DNA from: Struthidea cinerea
Taxonomy: Eukaryota > Chordata > Aves > Passeriformes > Corcoracidae
Direction of reading: 5' to 3'
NCBI GenBank assembly: GCA_013397865.1
Contig: VZTI01002748.1
Location: 899,169 to 963,168, forward strand
Length of the DNA: 64,000 bases
Shown here piece after piece: positions 53,074 to 64,000 of the stretch; position 1 is the stretch's first letter, and each line of letters begins with the position of its first letter. The translations under genes were made by a program, and so were the position numbers. Under the pieces are notes generated by a model, which made no database searches, was not told where the DNA came from, and worked only from the letters and a program-made list of their open reading frames with translations.

Positions 53074-53110
53074 ATGCTGCTGCCGTCCGACGTGGCCCGG
53101 CTGGTGCTGG
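53074..53110 (+). CDS. NPAT: NPAT exon 1 (start codon, LisH)
   Basis: ATG at 53074 opens MLLPSDVARLVLG, identical to the vertebrate NPAT start. Donor CTGG|GTGAGT. The 5'UTR begins upstream, possibly within the N gap. Confidence 0.96.
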
Positions 53111-56100
53111 GTGAGTGAGCCGGGGAGGGACGGAGCGAGGGATGGGTGAGGTGCGGACCCCCGGCCGCGCTGGGAAGGCTCTGCCGGGCATTGTCAGCCG
53201 CCCGAGGCGCGGCGGGACACAGAGCCGGCTTCGCCCTTGGCCCTCGGCAGCGTCTCTTGGTCCTCCCCAGGCTGGGATTGTCACTGCCGGAGCTTATCCC
53301 GGGCCCGGCAGCCCCCGGGCTGGCCCCACCGACCTCCGGCCCGGCCTCTGTCGGGGAGCGAACGCAGCTCGCTCCTGAGAGATTCGAGTCCTGAGGGACC
53401 AGGCCGCTCCCCGGCCGTGCCTTGGGCTCGGGTTCTTCACGAGTCCAAGGAAGCGTGGTGGTCTCCGGTGCCCACCTGCAGACTGAGAGCTGCTGAGCGG
53501 TGCTTAAACAGTTCCTGATTACCGGAGGAGTTCAAGGGTTACCCGAAATCCCGGGGAAGGCTGCGTTAAGGGTCGGATGGTTTTTCTTTCCGGCCGTATT
53601 TCGCCCACCTTTGAGGGTGCACTAAAAGTTTAGGCGTGATCAGTCTGAAAAGCACAGCGTAAGTGTGTTCAGGACATTGGCAGCAGACAGGGAATTTTTA
53701 AAACGACTTTATCCTTTGGATTATTTGGATACTGCCAAAGGTGAGAACAAATGGGTGGTAGCAAAAATATGACCCACATATTTAAGTCCCACACATAAAT
53801 ACCTGTTGGCACAGGTTGCCAAGATTTCCTGGCAGCCTGCCCTGTGAGATTCAGTTTTCAGTTGCTCATAATTTTTTTGAATCCAAAGCCATTAAAGCTG
53901 AATCTCTTTTTCAGTGTTCCTCCAGCACAATTTATTTTTAAATATTACCTGAAATGTTCCTTTCTGTTGTCTTGAGAAAAAGGGCTAGTAAGAGATGCAG
54001 TTTTTTTATTACTGTGAAGTAATAGAGGATTTTTAGAAACTCCATTTGCTGTAAAAGAAGATTTGAAATCATACAGGGGAGATCTCATTGCACTCTTCCA
54101 AACAAAACTGGTAAAATTACAAGTTTCCAGTTGGAATGCTTATCTTGTGTGCGTACCAGAGACTTGCAGACTTAGCACACAACCTTGGCAACATCCTGTG
54201 CGCTGAGGATGTTCTGTCCTATCTTGTGTCTGTTGTGGTGTGAAGCGTGTATTATGTCTGGAAAACCTCTGAGCAACCTAAGGTTGTAGAACAGGATATT
54301 CCTTGTAACCATTTCTGTTGTCTAATAGGGATTCCTCTTCTGTGAGGCATCTGTGAATTTCAGCATATAAACAGACTTCCCAGTGCAGCTCTTCCACCTT
54401 TCTCCCCCAACCTCCTTCCAAAAAGCTTTCTGGTGCTGTGAAGGTTGATGAATATTTGTTTAAGAAACAAAACTAAAATGATAAGCTGAGCTCACACATA
54501 GAAAAATGCATAAGAACATTTATCTTTTCCTAATTGATAGAGTGAATGTGTACTGTGAGTGACATTTCTTAAGACAGAACAAAATACTGAATAATTCTGT
54601 ATGTCCAAAACGTACGGCAAGTTTTGTGCCTTTAGTTTGATTTTGGTGACCTTAGGGCACATACTCTTATGTCATCATACAGCGTGTGCACAAGCAGTTT
54701 GGGTCAGCTGCACAGGCATTTTTAGCCTTTGGAATGCTTTATTACCAGGAAATTGGTGTATGTAAAATGTGTCTGTACGCAAGCATTCATTCATCACTTG
54801 CGATACTGTAGTAGTAGGTTCAAGAAAGAAAAATTGCAACTTTTTGAGTAAATGTTCAGGTGAATTTGATTGTAAGAGCAGTCATACCAGCACAGATCAG
54901 AGCTCCACCTAGCCTAAAAGCCCATCTTCCAGCCTGGACAGCAGTGAGATACAATCCTGTTTGCCAGAAATATGCTTTCAGCTTCCAGCGATTTGTGGCG
55001 TGAGATTTTTCTAGAAAAATGTATTTGAAAAATTAATTAGGACAGTCCTTTCCACAGGCACTGCTAATGTTTTCTGTCAGATAGGCCTGCTCATGCATAG
55101 TGATTAAATTCACAGTGGTTATTCCAAAAGTGTTTAACTTTCAGGTTTGCCTTGCCGGGTTGAAGACCTGAACAAGGGCTTGCATGTTGAAAATACGATT
55201 TGTGTTCTTCAGCTGTACTCGGATCTGCTGAAAGACATTTATCTTTATTTAAACATAAAGGCCACATTTTTCTGCAGGCATTCATGAACTGAGGTGGACC
55301 ATTTTGGGGGTCCATTGAAATAGTTAATGCATGTATCCTGCCTTGCATAACTAGGCACATGTTTTATGCTTTCTTTAAAACATTCCATGTTAAGCTCTGC
55401 TAAAAGTAAGAAAGAGAAACATTTTCTTTGTGGTTCTTTGCTCTAGAATCCTTCATTCAGATTGGTCTATTTCTATGTCTTAGTGTTTAAGATGTTTGAA
55501 GATTAAAGCAGGTTTAAAAAGTTTGATTAAAGCAGAACATATTTGATGAGGAATGGAATTTTGGAAAATAACACTTTGTCAGTATGTTTCCTGTGGCGGT
55601 AACTACTGAGTCTTAGGGTGTGTATGGAGCACAAGCTGCATCTAATACATCTATCCTGAATGAAAACTACTGTAAGGGGAAAAAACCTTTTTCTGTTATT
55701 AATATTTGTACAATGCCGGTATTTTTAATAAATCTTACATACTGTGTCAGCAGCTGTACAGGTTTTACCTCTTTTGAAACAGTACAATGTGAGGAGAATT
55801 ACTGTTACATAGCAATGCATTTTGCTAACAAAATTTTGTAGATTTCCATTGAAGTATCAAATAGGGTGGTTCAGCCTATATGAGGGTTTGTTTGTCAGCC
55901 TTCTGAGCCAAGAACTTTTATTTTCTTGTCTGTACTAAAAATAAACCAAAATTTCTTCATATTACCTTACTTCCAGTCTTGAATACTTTGTAAGTACAGT
56001 GTAATTCCAATATCTATTCTTTGCTCTTCTCAGTTTTAACTATTAAGTATCTTGTAGGAACATATGTTTTGTCAAAATAACTTCACTTTCCTTTTCTTAC

Positions 56101-59100
56101 ATAGAAATTTTTGTCTGATTATTCCAACACTGTATGCACCTTTGATACCTATTGAACAGAAGTAATGAATGAAATAGCAAAATTTTTCATCTGATTTGCT
56201 GCAGGCTATTTGCAACAGGAAAATCTTCAAGCTACCTGCCACCAATTTATTCTGGAAAGCTCAGATTTGAAAGAATATGCAGAGCACTGTACAGAAGATG
56301 GTTTTATTCCCGCCTGCTTGCTGGTGAGTTTGTATTTGCACAGGAGAAAGTTACATTGTCTTGCATTTATAGAAAAGAATATTGGGGATTTCTCAGTGTA
56401 GCAATTACTTCTCAAATGCTGCTTAAAATGTGTGGTTAGGTCGTCCCCTCTGCTTTTTGGGTTGTTTGGTTTTTTGTTTGATATATTGGGTGTTTTTAGC
56501 AAACACCCCTGTGATATTAGCAGTTATTTGGTTTCTAGTATTTAATCTTGCTAAGAAACATTTAAGCGTGAAATACGCAAATTGTTTTCAGCATATTATG
56601 CTTAGTCTGCCTTATAGCTTTGGGGTTGATTTATGGAAGGGTGTTGTCACAAGAGTTTTATTGATTTCAGGGCTGCTTTTGTAATACTGAAGATGGCTTT
56701 CCTATTCTAGACATGGCAGCCAATAAGGTTTCATTTCAGGTACATATGAAATATTTAGGTAAGGCACCTCAGATTTATCTAAGTCTACCAAATTTTATTG
56801 ACAAAAACTATGTTCAGCTTCCTCTCTGTTCAGTATCATCTGCATTGTTCTGGGTGATGGGTGGAATTTTGCGTGCGCATAAATAGTGTGTAGCCGCATC
56901 TGTATATACGTGTGTAGAGCTAGAGCATAATTCGATAGTTTGCCTTTTTAACATATATACAAAATGGGATTTTTACTCTACTGCATAAATTATGGGGTTT
57001 AGGTGTTGCTGTGTATCAACATTTTAGTGTTTGTGTGTGTGTCTTCTTCATGTTTTCTGTTCCATTCTTCTAGTATATTAATTAATTTCATGGTCTGGGA
57101 TTTTGTCCACAGTATTCAAAATTCATGGAAGTCTTCTGAGATCCAAGGTGCACCTTCTTGATGCACCTATTCAAAACAAACTTTTGGACTTATTTTATTT
57201 ACAGGTGTTTAGTCACCTGTACTTTGGTGATAGGGAGTTGAGAACCAAGCTATGGCCAGCGAAAATTAGAAAACTCAAATGTAAATAGGTTATCCAGATT
57301 AATAAAGCTTTTCAATTATCATCCTTTTCTCAGTAGAAACGTTTTTCCTGTTATTCACAGAAAAGTGATATCATAGTATCTAAGACAAAATTCTTACTGC
57401 AGCTCAAATACTTGCAATGAAGGGCTGTATTTGTCATGTCTTGTAGAGTTCCCACTAGTGAACAAGACAGCAACAAATGATAGTGTCTTTGTGTCACCTA
57501 AAATAACAGGACAAGTAAACATTAGAAAGTTAATTCTGTGTGACTGTTAAAAATTTTTTTTTGGACAGGTTCTCTTCATGTTTGCATCTTAGTGCATGTT
57601 GTTTTCCAGCATGATACATGCTCATTAGTCTGTTACAGCTGTTCATCATCTGATTTTCATGTTTTTATTCCATAATAACAAAGGTGAGTGAAGGTCAGAC
57701 AGCTCTGACTACTATAGCGGTGTTGTGCATTGAGATTGAGCATTTCAGCTTTTGGGTACGTTACAGCATTTTGTTCCATTGATTACTCTCTACCAAGTAC
57801 AGTTCCTTGTGCTGAGGGTCAGCATGGTGTAGACTTCTAAAGAACTCCTTAAATATGATGTGATACAGCAGATGAAATAGAGTTTACTAGTGAAGATTCT
57901 AAGATCAGTATTTTTTTTCCAGTCACTGTGTGGAAAAAACTTGACAACTATTCTTAATGAATACGTAGCCATGAAAACAAAAGGTAAGCCTTCAGAATGT
58001 GGTGGTGTTTTATTTTTATTTATCTGTTGTGGGCTCCTTGAGGAAGAGGTAAATGGTCTTAGAGCAATCCTCCTTTTAGGCTACAGTTTGAGGGTTACCA
58101 TATTACACAGGCAACAGCCACTATATCTAGTGAGCAAGAGTAATTGGTTATCTTAGTTTGCATATGCCAGCAAATATTTTCACTCCAAATGTGAGCATTT
58201 TTATATCTCGAAAGCCTAGAGATACAATAAAGTGTGCAAAATGTATGAGTTTATGCTTGTAAAATTATACTGTTTATTGTTGGTGCTATCAATAGGAGAG
58301 GGAGGTGCTTATCTCTCTCTGGTGACCAGCAACAGAATGGGAGAAAATGGAATGCTGTGTCAGGGGAAGTTCAGATTGGACCTTAGGAAAAGGTTCTTCA
58401 CTGCAAGGGTAGTCAGTCACTGGAACAGGCTTCCCCGTGGAAGTGGTCATGGCACTGAGCCCTGTCAGAGTTCAGGGAGGGTCTGGACAATGCTTTTAGT
58501 CCCATGGTTTAGTGTTAGGAGTCCTGTGAGGAGCAATCCTTATGGATCTCTTCCAACCTAAGGTATTCTATGATTCTACAAAGCAATCAGGAGGAGTCCT
58601 ATGGTATGAAATATTTCTTGTCTTGTTTTTGAGACTGACTAAAGTCGTTTCAGGATTACTTAATATTTTGTATGATTATTGTAGACAGAGAGCATTTGCT
58701 GGTTTTGAATGTTGCCAAATCTTACACATTTTTGATATGTGTTGTATGGTCATATTTTAGTGGTGCTTGGTTTTAAAATTTGCAATTTAAGACATGTCAT
58801 ATATGGAACATTTCTGAACATTTTTTTCCTTTCACATGAGGTTTGATAGAAATGGTAACTAAGACACCTACTTCCTTCAAAATGTTTTGTACTTGGCACC
58901 TTGAAAAACTTAGTAAATTGAACTGTTTACTTATCTTTTCCATCACGCTTTTAATGTTCTGTGCTTCAAAAAGACCAAATGTTTTTGCCTGTTTGGATGA
59001 CATTGTAAAATAAACTATTACTTTTAAAGGCCTGTCTACCGGGTTATAATTTCCAAAGGCACAAAAGTGACTTAGGAATATGAATACCATTTCCAGAAGT

Positions 59101-62100
59101 GAGTTGGGGGGATTAGCATGTGTTAGGTTAGCATGTTGTCTTGGTTTGAGACAAATTTGGAGGGAAACGTCCGAAATGAATGTCCCTCTGTTAGAAGGCG
59201 GATTTCAGCACCCTCTCCTCCACCAGGTTCGGAAAGAAACTCCTTGGAGGAAAGTGAAAAAAAAACCTATTTATTTAACAAGCAAAGTGCACGCAGGCAC
59301 GGAAGAAGAATAATGTTAGATAATAAAACCTCTCGCTGTGGAGAAGAAACCTGGGTAGATTCAAAGTCCTTTGTGGGTGTGGCCCTCTCCTCTCCAGAGC
59401 TGGGGTTCAACGTGGGCCCCTCCGGGCCACGGTGTAGGGCCTCCCGGTGATGTTCTGGTGTTGCTGAACAGTCCAGAAGAGAAAAAGAAGTCAAAAGTCT
59501 CAGGAAACTCCTTGCTCCAGCTACGAACAAGAAGCTAGCTAAAAATCAAGAGAATGCAACCCTCTTCCCTGCTGTATGGAGCCGAGAGCTGAGGAAAAAG
59601 CAGAAAGGTGCTTTCCTCCTCTCTGTAGCAGGCAGGAATGCAGGGGAGTGTGTGTCCTTGAGCACAAGCCACTCTGACAAGATTCACCTGGCTTCTCTCC
59701 TCCCTCTCCTGAGAAACAGCTTAAAGACACAGGAAGGCACAGGATTCATGTCTGGCATAGGGCAGATGACAGGGAATACAGTAGCATGCAGTCACCCCAG
59801 GACACGTGTTTGCTGAGGAGCCAACACCATGTGCAAATTCCACTGAGAATTATAGTTGTTAATGTATTTGCTTGAGTTTCATCTGAGCTTCTAAAACTGA
59901 GAACTATATCCATATCAATCAAAATTCTTTAAATTAGGAGTTATGGCTCTCTAATTAATAGAATATTAAGAAGGCAACTAGACACCTAAAATTAGATGAT
60001 GTCTGAAACACTCCATAATAATGATTTTGTTTGTGATTTTACTTTTTCTTAACATATATCTGTTTTGGGTATCAATTTTTTTTTATGGTTCATTTTAGAA
60101 ACAACAAATGAAGTTCCAGCAATGATGTCATCTCTGTGGAAAAAATTAGACTATACACTTTCTCAGATCAGGTAATGTAGTTTTGAAATCAAAAAAGTAC
60201 TATTTCACTCTAAGAAATAGTGTTTATCAGCTCCCCTTATCATTGTATGAGAATGTTTTAGCTCTCGTTTCCTCTGAGAGACAGTGAAAAAGATGGGTAT
60301 TGTGAGCATTGATTTGTTGAGAAGACATTTGAAGGTTTTAAGGTTGGACTAGTAGATAAGGAGGGCATTAGGGTGAGCATATGGCCTTCCTGTAATAAAA
60401 CCATATACTGTGAGTCATTTAGAATCTGATACCTTTGTGGTTACTTGATCAAAAATGAAACAGTAAGCTTCATTTGAAGGATCTGTGACCATTGTTGGAA
60501 AGAATAAACATACCCATCAGTGGATTTTTCTGAAGGAATGTGTGGTTAGGACCAGACTGACATTAACCACGTGATAGGTAGTGTCACACTGTAGCTGAGT
60601 GCTTCCATTATGCTCCATTAATTTATGTCACTTGCTTTATTTTTTAGGAGCATGCAGAATTCAGATTTCAGATTTTCTTCTAATCAGAGGAGTAAGTAAC
60701 TGAGTCAATTCCATGGGATCAGTGGGTTTTATGTTTAAATTACCTGTTTTGGCAAAAAGTAGGGGGCTTCTGCAGCCATCAGTAATGTATGTCTGTTGTC
60801 TTCAGTGTGGTCTGTGGATTACTGTAATGATCAGGAGAGGAAAATAAGAAAAAATGAGCTTTTTGCAATGGGCTTAAATTCTCTATATAGCATTTTCTCT
60901 GCTGAAAACTTTTTAAAAGTTTATATGGTTAAAAGTTTAGAAACTGCTGCTTCAATTCTGAAGCTGTCAATTTAATTTGTGGTTCATAGAGGAACTAAAA
61001 ACATAGCCAGTCTAATTATAATGCAGTTGGATTTCTGTAGAAGGGGAACATAAAAACCTTACAGTCTTGTAGCATTTGTTAGGCATACAAACATGTATCC
61101 AACCAAAATATGAAAACATACTTGTTCTGTCTAGAGTTTTTCTTTCATTACAAAGGCTGGAAATGAACTCTCAAAAGGAAAAACTGTTTCAGTTAAAAAT
61201 AAATTTTTCTCTGTAGTATTCTTACTGAGTAATATGTATAAAAAAAGAGAATGTGAGATATAAATAGTGATTGTTCTCGGGTGAGATCCACTGGATTGGG
61301 TGGTGTTCTGTTTAAATTTGTCAGATTTCGTGGGAATATCAGCAACGTTTTAAAGTTCCTTTATGATATATTTTCATCTGTCTTTATTTCCAGTACGTAC
61401 AAGAAGTGGAATTGCAGAAATGAAAAGACAGAGAATGCTTCAGCAGTCAGCTCCTGCAAACTCAGGATTGTTGTCAATAGCCCATCAGTCAGGGCCACAG
61501 AATTCCTCTTCTGTTGTGCCTCCTCAAGTAATTCACAGGCCAACAATAAATCAAAGCATGCCACAGACAAGACTGAATACACTTTTTGTGAACCAGTCAC
61601 AAACTCAAGAAAACAAGATCAACAGTAAGTTGCAAAAAAATTTAAACCTTTTTTTCTGTGAAAAATCTGTGGCTATAGATGGAAGTTTTCTAAAACCAGG
61701 GCTAATCATCTTCCACCAAAAAGTTCCAGAAAATTCATGCTTTGTTCCCCTAGCTCTCCAGACTGATTCAGGTGATTAAAAGAAAAGAAGTGCTCAGAAG
61801 AGAGATGGCTCTTGCGTATTTGCTTGCCAATGTGAGTTCAGAGATCAGAAGTGCATTAATTTGTGGTTATTCTGTTCTGTGTTCTCACCCTCACCCAAAT
61901 AACTTGTTTTGTCAGATAGGGATGATCCACATTAAGTGGATGTTTATTTCAGGATATGTTTAAAAGGATGGGTCCTCATTTTCATGATAGTACCAAATTA
62001 TTTTGTATGACCTTCCAGGAACTGATTGGAACATAGTAAGTAATGTGTTGATCTCGTAGTGCTTTAACAGTGCTGCTGGAAAAGGTATTGGCATCATGAC

Positions 62101-63964
62101 TTCTTTTTTTGTTTCCCTCTATGAAGCAGGAGGTCTCATACACGTTCAAGTTCCAACATCACAAGAACGAAAGCTTCATTCAAACTTGCTTTCTCCGGGA
62201 AGGCGAAAAAGGTAAACAGGGATGTGGGTTTGGTTTTGGGTTGGGCTTTTTAAAATTGTTTAGAAATTATATGGTGTTCTAACCTTTAGTATAAGTTTTC
62301 TTAAATGGTGGAGTGTTTCAAATATAAGATCCACTGAGGGGGGCCAGTGTGCGATGTTTCACAAAGGAAAGGAAAGTCGAAGATCTTAAGATTAGACTGA
62401 TAGGAGACTACTCATGCTTCTTTGTGTACAGTCTGTCTTTACACTACTCCAGTATTAGACATAGGCAAAAATCTGGGAGCTGAGACTTGATATTCCTTCC
62501 AAAATTTCCTTTTCAATTATGAAAATTCTTAATACTGATGAAAATATGCATTTAACTTTGCCAAACTATTGACTTGAGTAAATTTTGTCTGAAAAAATAC
62601 TAATATTTGCACTAGAAGTTGTATAAAAAACTGTTCTTACACTGGTTTTACATTTCTTATTCTCTCTTTCAAATGTCCTTTTTTTTGCCAAGTCTTTCCT
62701 ATTCCTTCATGATTTTTTTAAAGTGATTTTAGTGCCACTGCTGATCGATGTTTTCAGAAGAGCCTACACTGTGGTCTCATGCAAAAACATTACATTTCCT
62801 ATTCATCATCTAAATTCTTATGGAACCTAACATTTGTTTTCTTCTTTGAAAACAACTGCTCCTTGAGAGGTCTTTGTATTCAGTGGTGATGCCCAAATCT
62901 GATTTTGAGTTGCAGTTAATTAGGATCCATTAACTGGTACCACCAGTTAAAGTTACATGCAGTGGAGGGGCAGTAAATATGGAATAGTGGGCATGGAATT
63001 CAGTTTGCCATTGTGCTGTTTACCCACAGTCTCTATATTTGTAACTTCTGTAAAGTCAGACACAGTAGATGCATAAAAGTTAATAAAACAGGTACCAGCT
63101 TTTACTGCATTTTCAATATGTTGGTTATTTTCTGGTGATTAAGATCTTTTGTTTGCTAAGAAGGAAGAGAAGCACTTGATTTACTTCCCATTAGGTCTGC
63201 TGTTTGCAATTTTCTCATAAACTCCATCATAAATTTCCTGGAATGTTTCAGTGAATCTCAGAAGAGGAAGAACGTTGCAACATCTGGACCTCTTTCAGCA
63301 ACTAGAAGTTCTCAAGACTTGGATGAAGCAGTAGTAGAAAAGGAAAGTGAGCCCCTAGAAGAATTAATTGATGGTAACTTCCCAGTGAGTATATGCCTAC
63401 AGAAGATATTTACATTTAAGAAACAAATTCAAACTCAAGAGAACTAGTGTTTAAAATGTTGTTCATCTTGGTTATTACAGAAACTGCCTTTAGAAGATAA
63501 ATGTATTGGTTTGTATTTGAGCTAGCTTTCCTGTGTACTAAACTCATAAAGTTGACATGGCTATGTAGAGTTTTTTCTTGGTTTATTTGCTTTGCTGAGA
63601 TACCTGTAGGCTGTCAGAATACAGTAATTCTTTAGAGAATGGAAACCAGAAGGCACAAAAAGCCTTGCTGTACTTTAGGAGAGTAGAAGTACAGGAATGT
63701 TTTGGGTTGATTTTCATAGCAATGTCATGCAGTCACAGATTACTCTCTGTTATAGAAGTCTTTTCTCTTTGAATTGATTTTTTAATTAGTTTTACCAGTC
63801 AGTCAGAAATTCATGCTCCTTTTCTAGTGAAGTTAAAAATAGAAACCTGACCACTTCAAAACTGTTTTCCAGCAACTGGTTATTGAAAATGCCAGAGAAA
63901 AAATCTTGAGCAACAAATCTCTTCAGGAGAAGCTCGCTGAAAACATTAACAAAATCCTGGGGAG
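53074..63964 (+). CDS. NPAT: NPAT, histone-gene transcription coactivator, exons 1-9, 3' end off the right edge
   Basis: NPAT (p220) is a nuclear coactivator concentrated in histone locus bodies. Cyclin E-CDK2 phosphorylates it at G1/S, and it then drives replication-dependent histone transcription. Nine exons (872 nt, about 290 codons) join in frame. The start MLLPSDVARLVLGYLQQENL gives the LisH domain (about residues 3-35), required for histone gene activation in human NPAT. FILESSDLKEYAEHCTEDGF, LTTILNEYVAMKTK and AREKILSNKSLQEKLAENIN are near-identical to human. LLSPGRRK in exon 7 is an SP-type CDK site context also present in human. Exons 6 and 8 are more diverged. The large last exons lie beyond the right edge. 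Head-to-head pairing with ATM supports orthology. Confidence 0.97.
53111..56204 (+). other. NPAT: NPAT intron 1
   Basis: 3.1 kb. The first 500 bp is the downstream flank of the CpG island; the rest is AT-rich. Around 54885-55010 is a stretch resembling an old amniote interspersed repeat. No exon or open frame of interest was seen. Confidence 0.75.
54885..55010 (+). repeat. Possible old amniote interspersed repeat
   Basis: The order CAGATCAGAGCTCCACCTAG ... CAGCTTCCAGCGATTTGTGG resembles a degenerate amniote dispersed repeat that reads 'agatcaaaggtccatctag ... cagcctccagcaatttg'. The family was not named from memory with certainty. Confidence 0.35.
56205..56323 (+). CDS. NPAT: NPAT exon 2
   Basis: 119 nt, acceptor TTTGCTGCAG, donor CTG|GTGAGT. 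Encodes YLQQENLQATCHQFILESS and DLKEYAEHCTEDGFIPACLL, completing the LisH motif. Confidence 0.97.
57923..57983 (+). CDS. NPAT: NPAT exon 3
   Basis: 61 nt, acceptor TTTTCCAG, donor AAAG|GTAAGC. Encodes SLCGKNLTTILNEYVAMKTK. Human has F where this sequence has C. Confidence 0.96.
58290..58580 (+). repeat. CR1 LINE 3' end
   Basis: GTTCAGATTGGACCTTAGGA, GGTTCTTCACTGCAAGGGTA, CTGGAACAGGCTTCCCCGTG, ending TATTCTATGATTCTAC, the intact avian CR1 tail. In NPAT intron 3, same orientation as NPAT. Confidence 0.93.
59134..59780. mobile_element. Solo LTR of an avian endogenous retrovirus
   Basis: About 647 bp beginning TGTTGTCTTGGTTTGAGAC and ending AATACA (TG...CA), with an AATAAA at 59322. TAGCA precedes it (59129-59133) and recurs just after it (59782-59786, one extra G between), consistent with a 5-bp target-site duplication. 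The opening sequence resembles passerine ERV LTRs; the family is not assigned. No gag, pol or env sequence is present. Lies in NPAT intron 3. Confidence 0.75.
60099..60171 (+). CDS. NPAT: NPAT exon 4
   Basis: 73 nt, acceptor CATTTTAG, donor CAG|GTAATG. Encodes TTNEVPAMMSSLWKKLDYTL and SQI, matching human MSSLWKKLDHTLSQI. Confidence 0.96.
60648..60691 (+). CDS. NPAT: NPAT exon 5 (small)
   Basis: 44 nt, acceptor TTTTTTAG, donor GGA|GTAAGT. Encodes RSMQNSDFRFSSNQR, aligned to human RSMQSSPRFAGSQR. No open frame marks it; it was found from splice sites and phase. Confidence 0.92.
61394..61624 (+). CDS. NPAT: NPAT exon 6
   Basis: 231 nt, acceptor TTTCCAG, donor ACA|GTAAGT. Starts RTRSGIAEMKRQRML (human RTRTGIAEIKRQRKL). 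The rest is a diverged Ser/Gln-rich linker including FVNQSQTQEN (human VVNHSQSQDT). Confidence 0.94.
62130..62211 (+). CDS. NPAT: NPAT exon 7
   Basis: 82 nt, donor AAAG|GTAAAC. Encodes HVQVPTSQERKLHSNLLSPG and RRK. The acceptor is ambiguous by one codon: GCAG|GAG|GTC offers two AGs three bases apart, both in frame. Confidence 0.9.
63252..63384 (+). CDS. NPAT: NPAT exon 8
   Basis: 133 nt, acceptor TTTCAG. Begins SESQKRKNVATSGPLSATRS (human SESQKKSTTLSGPHSTIR) and ends with acidic EKESEPLEELIDG. Donor CCA|GTGAGT was chosen because phase 0 fits exon 9; an upstream GATG|GTAACT is a possible alternative. Confidence 0.88.
63873..63964 (+). CDS. NPAT: NPAT exon 9
   Basis: 92 nt, acceptor TTTCCAG, donor GAG|GTAATA. 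Encodes QLVIENAREKILSNKSLQEK and LAENINKILG, near-identical to human. The gene continues off the window. Confidence 0.96.
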
Positions 63965-64000
63965 GTAATAAAAGGAACCTCTAAACTTCATATGTATTCT

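Larger units (their letters stand above)
52690..53610. promoter_or_regulatory. CpG island / ATM-NPAT bidirectional promoter
   Basis: A sharp rise in GC and CpG density sits between the divergent starts of ATM (ATG 51102, minus) and NPAT (ATG 53074, plus). Mammalian ATM and NPAT share one compact bidirectional promoter, and this layout matches. Visible on the NPAT side are a GGGGCGG Sp1-type box at 53015-53021 and an E2F-like TTTCCGCGCC at 52991-53000 (not a perfect E2F consensus). ATM's non-coding exon 1 is expected in or just left of the gap, and I could not choose a donor for it. Confidence 0.85.

Noticed and set aside
52625..53284. Long open frames on both strands across the CpG island (up to 219 codons)
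   Set aside because: They read through the 161-N gap and have the Arg/Ala/Pro-rich composition of GC-rich noncoding DNA. The real coding sequence there is only NPAT exon 1.
59133..59450. 105-codon plus-strand frame
   Set aside because: It lies within the solo LTR and has no recognisable viral or host domain.
1..64000. Search for CRISPR arrays, operons, phage or other bacterial-type systems, and tRNA/rRNA genes
   Set aside because: Nothing of this kind was seen; the window is fully explained as two vertebrate genes with introns and avian repeats.

Overview
The window is nuclear DNA from a bird, most likely a passerine. It is AT-rich, built of small exons with GT-AG introns, scattered CR1 LINE fragments ending in the avian ATTCTRTG-type tail, and two solo LTRs that resemble passerine endogenous retrovirus LTRs. 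It holds one classic vertebrate gene pair, ATM and NPAT, arranged head to head. No bacterial-type system, CRISPR array, tRNA or rRNA gene was seen.

Positions 1-52.8 kb: ATM on the minus strand, covering the start codon (51102) through the exon encoding the nucleotide-binding loop of the kinase domain (247-387). I place 54 consecutive coding exons, corresponding to human exons 2-55. Each is bounded by splice sites and joined in the same phase as human, giving about 8,175 coding nt (about 2,725 codons) with no frameshift or stop noticed. The last eight coding exons, with most of the catalytic domain and the FATC tail, lie beyond the left edge.

Positions 52.7-53.6 kb: a CpG island that must hold the shared bidirectional promoter. 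It is interrupted by a 161-base run of N (52823-52983). ATM's non-coding first exon cannot be placed.

Positions 53.07 kb to the end: NPAT on the plus strand, exons 1-9 (about 290 codons), starting with the LisH domain and continuing past the right edge.

The two genes work in related processes. ATM is the apical kinase of the DNA double-strand-break response. NPAT is the cyclin E/CDK2 substrate that switches on replication-dependent histone genes in S phase.

The points most worth checking are: a GC-AG intron after ATM exon 24, next to a weak donor after exon 23; a seven-codon extension just upstream of the Ser1981 autophosphorylation site; substitutions at the positions equivalent to human Ser367 and Ser1893; a 90-bp direct repeat flanking exons 11-12; a 39-bp near-perfect palindrome in intron 54; and the promoter gap.
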